Assembly (NCBI RefSeq): GCF_001905825.1
Contig: NZ_LIVV01000002.1
Span: 438,441-502,440, forward strand
Direction: 5' to 3'
DNA length: 64,000 bases
Origin: Streptomyces sp. CB02009
GTDB taxonomy: Bacteria > Actinomycetota > Actinomycetes > Streptomycetales > Streptomycetaceae
The notes under the pieces are model-generated. The model ran no database searches, had not been told where the DNA came from, and saw nothing but the letters and a program-made list of their open reading frames with translations. This document shows positions 60,537 through 64,000 of this stretch, piece by piece. The position numbers and the translations under genes are program-made. Position 1 is the first letter of the stretch; each line of letters opens with the position of its first letter.

Positions 60537-61964
60537 GTGCTCGGACACGAGACGGCGCCCGGAACCACGGGGGCCACGGCGACCACGGCCCGGGACGAGG
60601 TGTTCCAGGTCGAGGAGCACGGGATCGACCCCATCCCCGACGCCGAACGGCACGGCAGCGCCAAGGACGTCTTCTGGCTCTGGTTCGGCTCGAACCTCAC
60701 CTTCACCTACGTCATCAACGGCGCCCTCGCCGTCGCCTTCGGGCTCTCCTTCTGGCAGGCCACCGCCGTCGTCGTGATCGGCGGCCTCTCCTTCCTCGCC
60801 ATCGGCGCCGCCGGCCTCAGCGGCGTCCGCACCGGCACCGCCACCCTCGTCATCTCCCGCGCGGCCTTCGGCCTGCGCGGCAACTGGCCGGCCGGTCTCC
60901 TCAACTGGATCGTCAGCATCGGCTACACCATCGTGAACACCGTGGTGGGCACCCTCGCCCTCGAAGCCTTCTTCGCCGACCTCGGCTGGAACGGCGGCAA
61001 CGCCACCCGTGCCCTCGCACTCGGCGTCACCCTCGCGCTGACCTTCGCCGTCGCCCTCTGGGGCCACGCCACCGTCCAGTTCGCCGAACGCTGGATGGCC
61101 TACGTCCTCGCCGTCGGGTTCGCCGCCCTGCTCGTCCTCGTCCTGCCGGGCGCCGACACCTCCGCCCCCTCCGCCGCGCCCGGCGCCGCCGGCTGGAGCC
61201 TCGCCTTCGTCGTGATGCTCGCCGGGCCCTTCTCGTACCTCCCGATGCCCGCCGACTACACCCGCTACCTGCCCCGCACGACCTCCCTCAAGGCTGTGAC
61301 CTGGAGCGGAGCCCTCGGCGGCTTCGTCTCCTCGGTCGCGCTCGGGGTCGCCGGAGCGGCCGCCGCGACCCAGACCGACATGACCGACGCAGTCGCCGGG
61401 ACGGAGAGCCTCCTGCCCGGCTGGTTCCAGCCGCTCTTCCTCGCCCTGGTCCTCGGCGGATCCGTCACCAACTCGATCATCACCCTGTACTCGTCGAGCC
61501 TGAACCTCCAGGTCCTCGGCATCCCCTGGAGCCGGGCCCGCGCCATCGTCATCAGCGCCGCCGTGACCGCCGCCGGCTCCCTCGGCGCCCTCTTCCTCAC
61601 CGACTTCACCACCTCGCTCCTCTCCTTCCTCTCCCTCCTGATCATCGTCTTCGCCCCCTGGGGCGGCGTCTTCCTCGCCGACATGGTGCTCCGCCGCTGC
61701 ACCTACGACTCCGCCGGACTGCACGCGAGCACCGGCGGCGCCTACTGGTACCGCTCCGGCTGGCACCCGCCCGGCCTGATCGCGCTCCTCACGGGCCTGC
61801 TCTTCTCGGCCCTGACCTGCGCCTCCGAACTGTGGACCGGACCGCTCGTCGCCCCCCTCGGCGGCGCGGACCTCACCCTGCTCGGCGCGGGCGTCTCGGC
61901 GCTCGTGTACGTGCTCCTCGCCCGCCGCACGGTCCGACCGGGAACGGCGCCGGCACACCCCTGA
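60537..61964 (+). CDS. NCS1-family nucleobase/cytosine permease
   Basis: Permease of 475 residues with 12 membrane segments; the sequence matches purine-cytosine permeases (NCS1): GIDPIPDAERHGSAKDVFWLWFGSNLTFTYVINGAL at the N-terminus (region, about residues 27-65), SRAAFGLRGNWPAGLLNWIV and LAGPFSYLPMPADYTRYLP. Likely substrates are purines, cytosine, allantoin, hydantoin or similar. GTG 60537 has AGGAGGT 6 nt upstream; an in-frame ATG at 60462 would be upstream of the -10/operator region boundary and is less likely. It is followed, 103 nt later, by an amidohydrolase gene that may process the imported compound. Confidence 0.9.
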   Translation: MLGHETAPGTTGATATTARDEVFQVEEHGIDPIPDAERHGSAKDVFWLWFGSNLTFTYVINGALAVAFGLSFWQATAVVVIGGLSFLAIGAAGLSGVRTGTATLVISRAAFGLRGNWPAGLLNWIVSIGYTIVNTVVGTLALEAFFADLGWNGGNATRALALGVTLALTFAVALWGHATVQFAERWMAYVLAVGFAALLVLVLPGADTSAPSAAPGAAGWSLAFVVMLAGPFSYLPMPADYTRYLPRTTSLKAVTWSGALGGFVSSVALGVAGAAAATQTDMTDAVAGTESLLPGWFQPLFLALVLGGSVTNSIITLYSSSLNLQVLGIPWSRARAIVISAAVTAAGSLGALFLTDFTTSLLSFLSLLIIVFAPWGGVFLADMVLRRCTYDSAGLHASTGGAYWYRSGWHPPGLIALLTGLLFSALTCASELWTGPLVAPLGGADLTLLGAGVSALVYVLLARRTVRPGTAPAHP

Positions 61965-62067
61965 GCCCCCGACCCCGGAGCGGGCCTCGGTACACCCCGA
62001 GAGCCCCGCGCGCCCCCCGAACCGCATGCACACCCCCCCTCGTACGTACGTCACGGAGTCACCCCGC

Positions 62068-63732
62068 ATGAACGGCACCACCACCCCCTCCTCCGCTTCC
62101 GCCGACCTCCTCCTCACCGGCGCCCGGATCCACACCGTCGACCCCGCGCTCCCCGAGGCCGAGGCCCTCGCCGTCCGCGACGGCCGGATCGTCTGGATCG
62201 GCACCGACGCCGAAGCGGGCGCCTGGGCCGGGCCCGGCACCCGGGTCCTCGACGCCGGCGGGCGGCTCGTCCTGCCCGGCTTCGTCGACGCCCACAACCA
62301 CGTCCGCCTCGGCTCCGACGACGCCTGCGTCCAGCTCGCCGGCGCGAGCACCCTCGACGCGATCCACGACCGCATCCGCGCCTGGCACACCGCGCACCCC
62401 GACGCCGAGTGGATCGAGGCCGAGGCCTTCGACTACTCCGCCGTCCCCGGCGGCCGCATGCCGACCGCCGCCGACCTCGACCCGGCCACCGGCGACACCC
62501 CCGCCCTCGTCCTCAGCTACGACGTCCACACCGCCTGGCTCAACACCGCCGCCCTCCGCACGCTCGGCGTCGACCGCGACCACACCGACCTCCCCTTCGG
62601 ACGGGCCGTCACCGACCCGACGACCGGCGAACCCACTGGATTCGTCAAGGACTTCGCGGTCAAGGGGCTCTCCCGCGAAGGCCACCGCGCCCTGCGCGAG
62701 CTCGGCGTCCCCTGGGCCGCGCCGGACCGGCAGTACGGCCGGCTCGCCAAGAGCCTCGACGACGCCATCGGCTTCGGCATCACCACCGTCGTCGAGCCCC
62801 AGAACTCGCTCGACGACCTCGCCCTCTTCCAGCGCGCCCGCGCCGAGGGCCGCCTGCGCTCCCGGATCGTCGCCGCGCTCTTCCACCCGCGCGGCACGAC
62901 CGACGCCGACCTCGACGAATTCCGGGCCGCGGCCGAGGAGTTCGCGGACGACCGGCTGCGGGTCGGACCGCTCAAGCTCTACATCGACGACGTCGTCGAA
63001 CCCCGTACCGCCGCGCTCCTGGAACCGTACGCGGGCTGCGGCCACCACCGCGGCGACACCTTCTACCCGCCCGAGGAGTTCGCCGAGCTGCTCACCCGGC
63101 TCGACGCGCACGGCTTCCAGTGCTTCGTCCACGCCACCGGCGACCGCGGCATCCGGACCGTGCTCGACTCCGTCGAGCGGGCCCGCGCCGCCAACGGGCC
63201 CCGCGACGCCCGCCACCAGGTCGTCCACGTCGAGTGCCTCGACCCGGCCGACACCCCGCGCTTCGCCGAACTCGGCGTCGTCGCCTGCATGCAGCCCCGG
63301 CACGCCGCTCCGGACATCGCGGGACCCGGCAAGGACTGGGCCGAGAACGTCGGACCGGACCGCTGGCACAAGGCCTGGCCGCTGCGCAGCCTGAGCGAGG
63401 CGGGCGCCGTCCTCGCCCTCTCCAGCGACTGGAACGTCGCCGAGATGGACCCCATGGTCGGCATCCACGCCGCCGTGACGCGCCGCCCGCCCGGTGGCGG
63501 GGAGGCGTGGACGGCGGGCGAGACGATCGACGTCGAGACCGCGGTCGAGGGCTACACGATGGGCTCGGCGTACGCCAACTTCCTGGAGGACGAGCGGGGT
63601 TCCCTCACCGTCGGCAAGCTGGCCGACTTCGTCGTGCTCTCCCGCGACATCCTGCGCATCGCCCCGGAGGAGATCCCGGGCACGGTGGCGGAGACGGTCG
63701 TGGTGGGCGGCGAGGTGGTCGTGGAGCGCTGA
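62068..63732 (+). CDS. YtcJ-like amidohydrolase
   Basis: Metal-dependent hydrolase of 554 residues of the amidohydrolase superfamily. The metal-ligand His pair lies in GFVDAHNHVRLG (about residues 70-81), with later His in VHATGDRGIRTVLDS (about 350), VVHVECLD (about 384) and the catalytic Asp in LSSDWNVAEMDP (about 450). Start at ATG 62068, with GGAG about 10 nt upstream; an in-frame ATG at 62026 lacks a ribosome site. As the second gene of the permease unit, it may cleave an amide or cyclic amide nutrient. The exact substrate cannot be named. Confidence 0.88.
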   Translation: MNGTTTPSSASADLLLTGARIHTVDPALPEAEALAVRDGRIVWIGTDAEAGAWAGPGTRVLDAGGRLVLPGFVDAHNHVRLGSDDACVQLAGASTLDAIHDRIRAWHTAHPDAEWIEAEAFDYSAVPGGRMPTAADLDPATGDTPALVLSYDVHTAWLNTAALRTLGVDRDHTDLPFGRAVTDPTTGEPTGFVKDFAVKGLSREGHRALRELGVPWAAPDRQYGRLAKSLDDAIGFGITTVVEPQNSLDDLALFQRARAEGRLRSRIVAALFHPRGTTDADLDEFRAAAEEFADDRLRVGPLKLYIDDVVEPRTAALLEPYAGCGHHRGDTFYPPEEFAELLTRLDAHGFQCFVHATGDRGIRTVLDSVERARAANGPRDARHQVVHVECLDPADTPRFAELGVVACMQPRHAAPDIAGPGKDWAENVGPDRWHKAWPLRSLSEAGAVLALSSDWNVAEMDPMVGIHAAVTRRPPGGGEAWTAGETIDVETAVEGYTMGSAYANFLEDERGSLTVGKLADFVVLSRDILRIAPEEIPGTVAETVVVGGEVVVER

Positions 63733-63744
63733 GCGGTAGAGCGC

Positions 63745-63850
63745 GGCGCTACCCGACGCGACCCGACCCGGCCCGGCGCTACCCGACGCGACCCGACCCG
63801 GCCCGGCGCTACCCGACCCGACCCGGCCCGGCCCGGCGCTACCCGACCCG
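63745..63850. repeat. 30-bp tandem repeat, two perfect plus decayed copies
   Basis: 63745-63774 and 63775-63804 are identical 30-bp units starting GGCGCTACCCGACGCG. A third unit (63805-63834) has base changes, and a fourth partial unit follows at 63835. Below them to 64000 the sequence stays in CCCGGCC-type low complexity. No gene is seen in 63733-64000. Confidence 0.9.
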
Positions 63851-64000
63851 GCCCGGCCCCGACCCGGGCCGCGGCCGACCGGCCCCGGCCCGGGCCGCGG
63901 CCGACCGGTCCCGGCCTGGGCTGCGCCGTCCCGAGCGGGCCCGGCCGCCCGGCTGCGGGCGCCCCGCCCCGGCCGGCGCCGTGGTCCGGAGCGGGCCCCC

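Overview
The window is actinobacterial chromosome, almost certainly Streptomyces. GC content is very high, third codon positions are nearly all G or C, GTG starts are common, and strong hairpins separate convergent genes. The family content is typical of Streptomyces: DUF6777 lipoprotein, SpoIIE-type phosphatases, MelC1/MelC2 tyrosinase, egtABCD, a class F sortase, an S-adenosyl methyltransferase of the DUF574 type, and a PAS-GGDEF-EAL protein. About 58 protein genes are called. I see no tRNA, rRNA, CRISPR array, IS element or prophage. The sdhCAB/LysR, ornithine-lipid and egt blocks recall the part of the S. coelicolor chromosome around SCO0910-SCO0928; that comparison is from memory, not from a search.

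Layout. 1-5 kb: DUF6777 lipoprotein, a PAS-GAF-SpoIIE-HATPase phosphatase and a WS/DGAT acyltransferase, all on +. 5-9.1 kb on -: a secreted TAP-like peptidase, a 9-bp x 10 minisatellite, and an OmpR-type two-component pair. 9.2-14.5 kb on +: Fpg/Nei glycosylase, then a nutrient-uptake module (LytTR regulator, DUF485 protein, SSS symporter, LytS-type kinase). 14.6-16.3 kb on -: an unknown protein, a thioesterase and an ECF sigma factor with no visible anti-sigma gene. 16.6-24 kb: cell-surface genes (CapA-like lipoprotein, Usp, polysaccharide deacetylase, class F sortase, two convergent paralogous secreted proteins with a shared C-terminal motif, DUF4239 membrane protein, proline-rich surface protein). 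24.1-29.4 kb: methyltransferase fused by overlap to a c-di-GMP enzyme, then a large TerD-like protein. 29.6-34 kb: LysR regulator divergent from a trimeric succinate dehydrogenase. 34.3-35.6 kb: melanin genes. 35.7-41.8 kb: UvrA-like ATPase, a second SpoIIE phosphatase, LLM oxidoreductase, HAD phosphatase, GNAT and dodecin. 42.2-45.3 kb: orphan sugar-binding lipoprotein with a DasR-like site, then OlsB/PlsC-type ornithine-lipid genes. 45.2-49.5 kb on -: complete egtABCD ergothioneine operon. 49.8-55.9 kb: PARG-like macro protein, a 56-aa protein, flotillin plus NfeD-like protein, a hydrolase, and an MFS/LacI divergent pair. 56-63.7 kb: thiolase, thioredoxin, FAD disulfide oxidoreductase, TetR divergent from an NCS1 permease plus amidohydrolase. 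The end is a 30-bp tandem repeat region.

Three themes stand out. First, regulator-target pairs with perfect or near-perfect palindromes: LysR/sdh at 30539-30553, LacI/MFS at 54833-54853, TetR/permease at 60414-60430, and a DasR-like site at 42071-42082. Second, at least nine monocistronic or first genes have a TANNNT-like hexamer ending 6-7 nt before the start and no good ribosome site, so they are probably leaderless. Third, a class F sortase sits beside three surface proteins whose C-termini look like non-canonical sorting signals; this is the best candidate here for an undescribed system.
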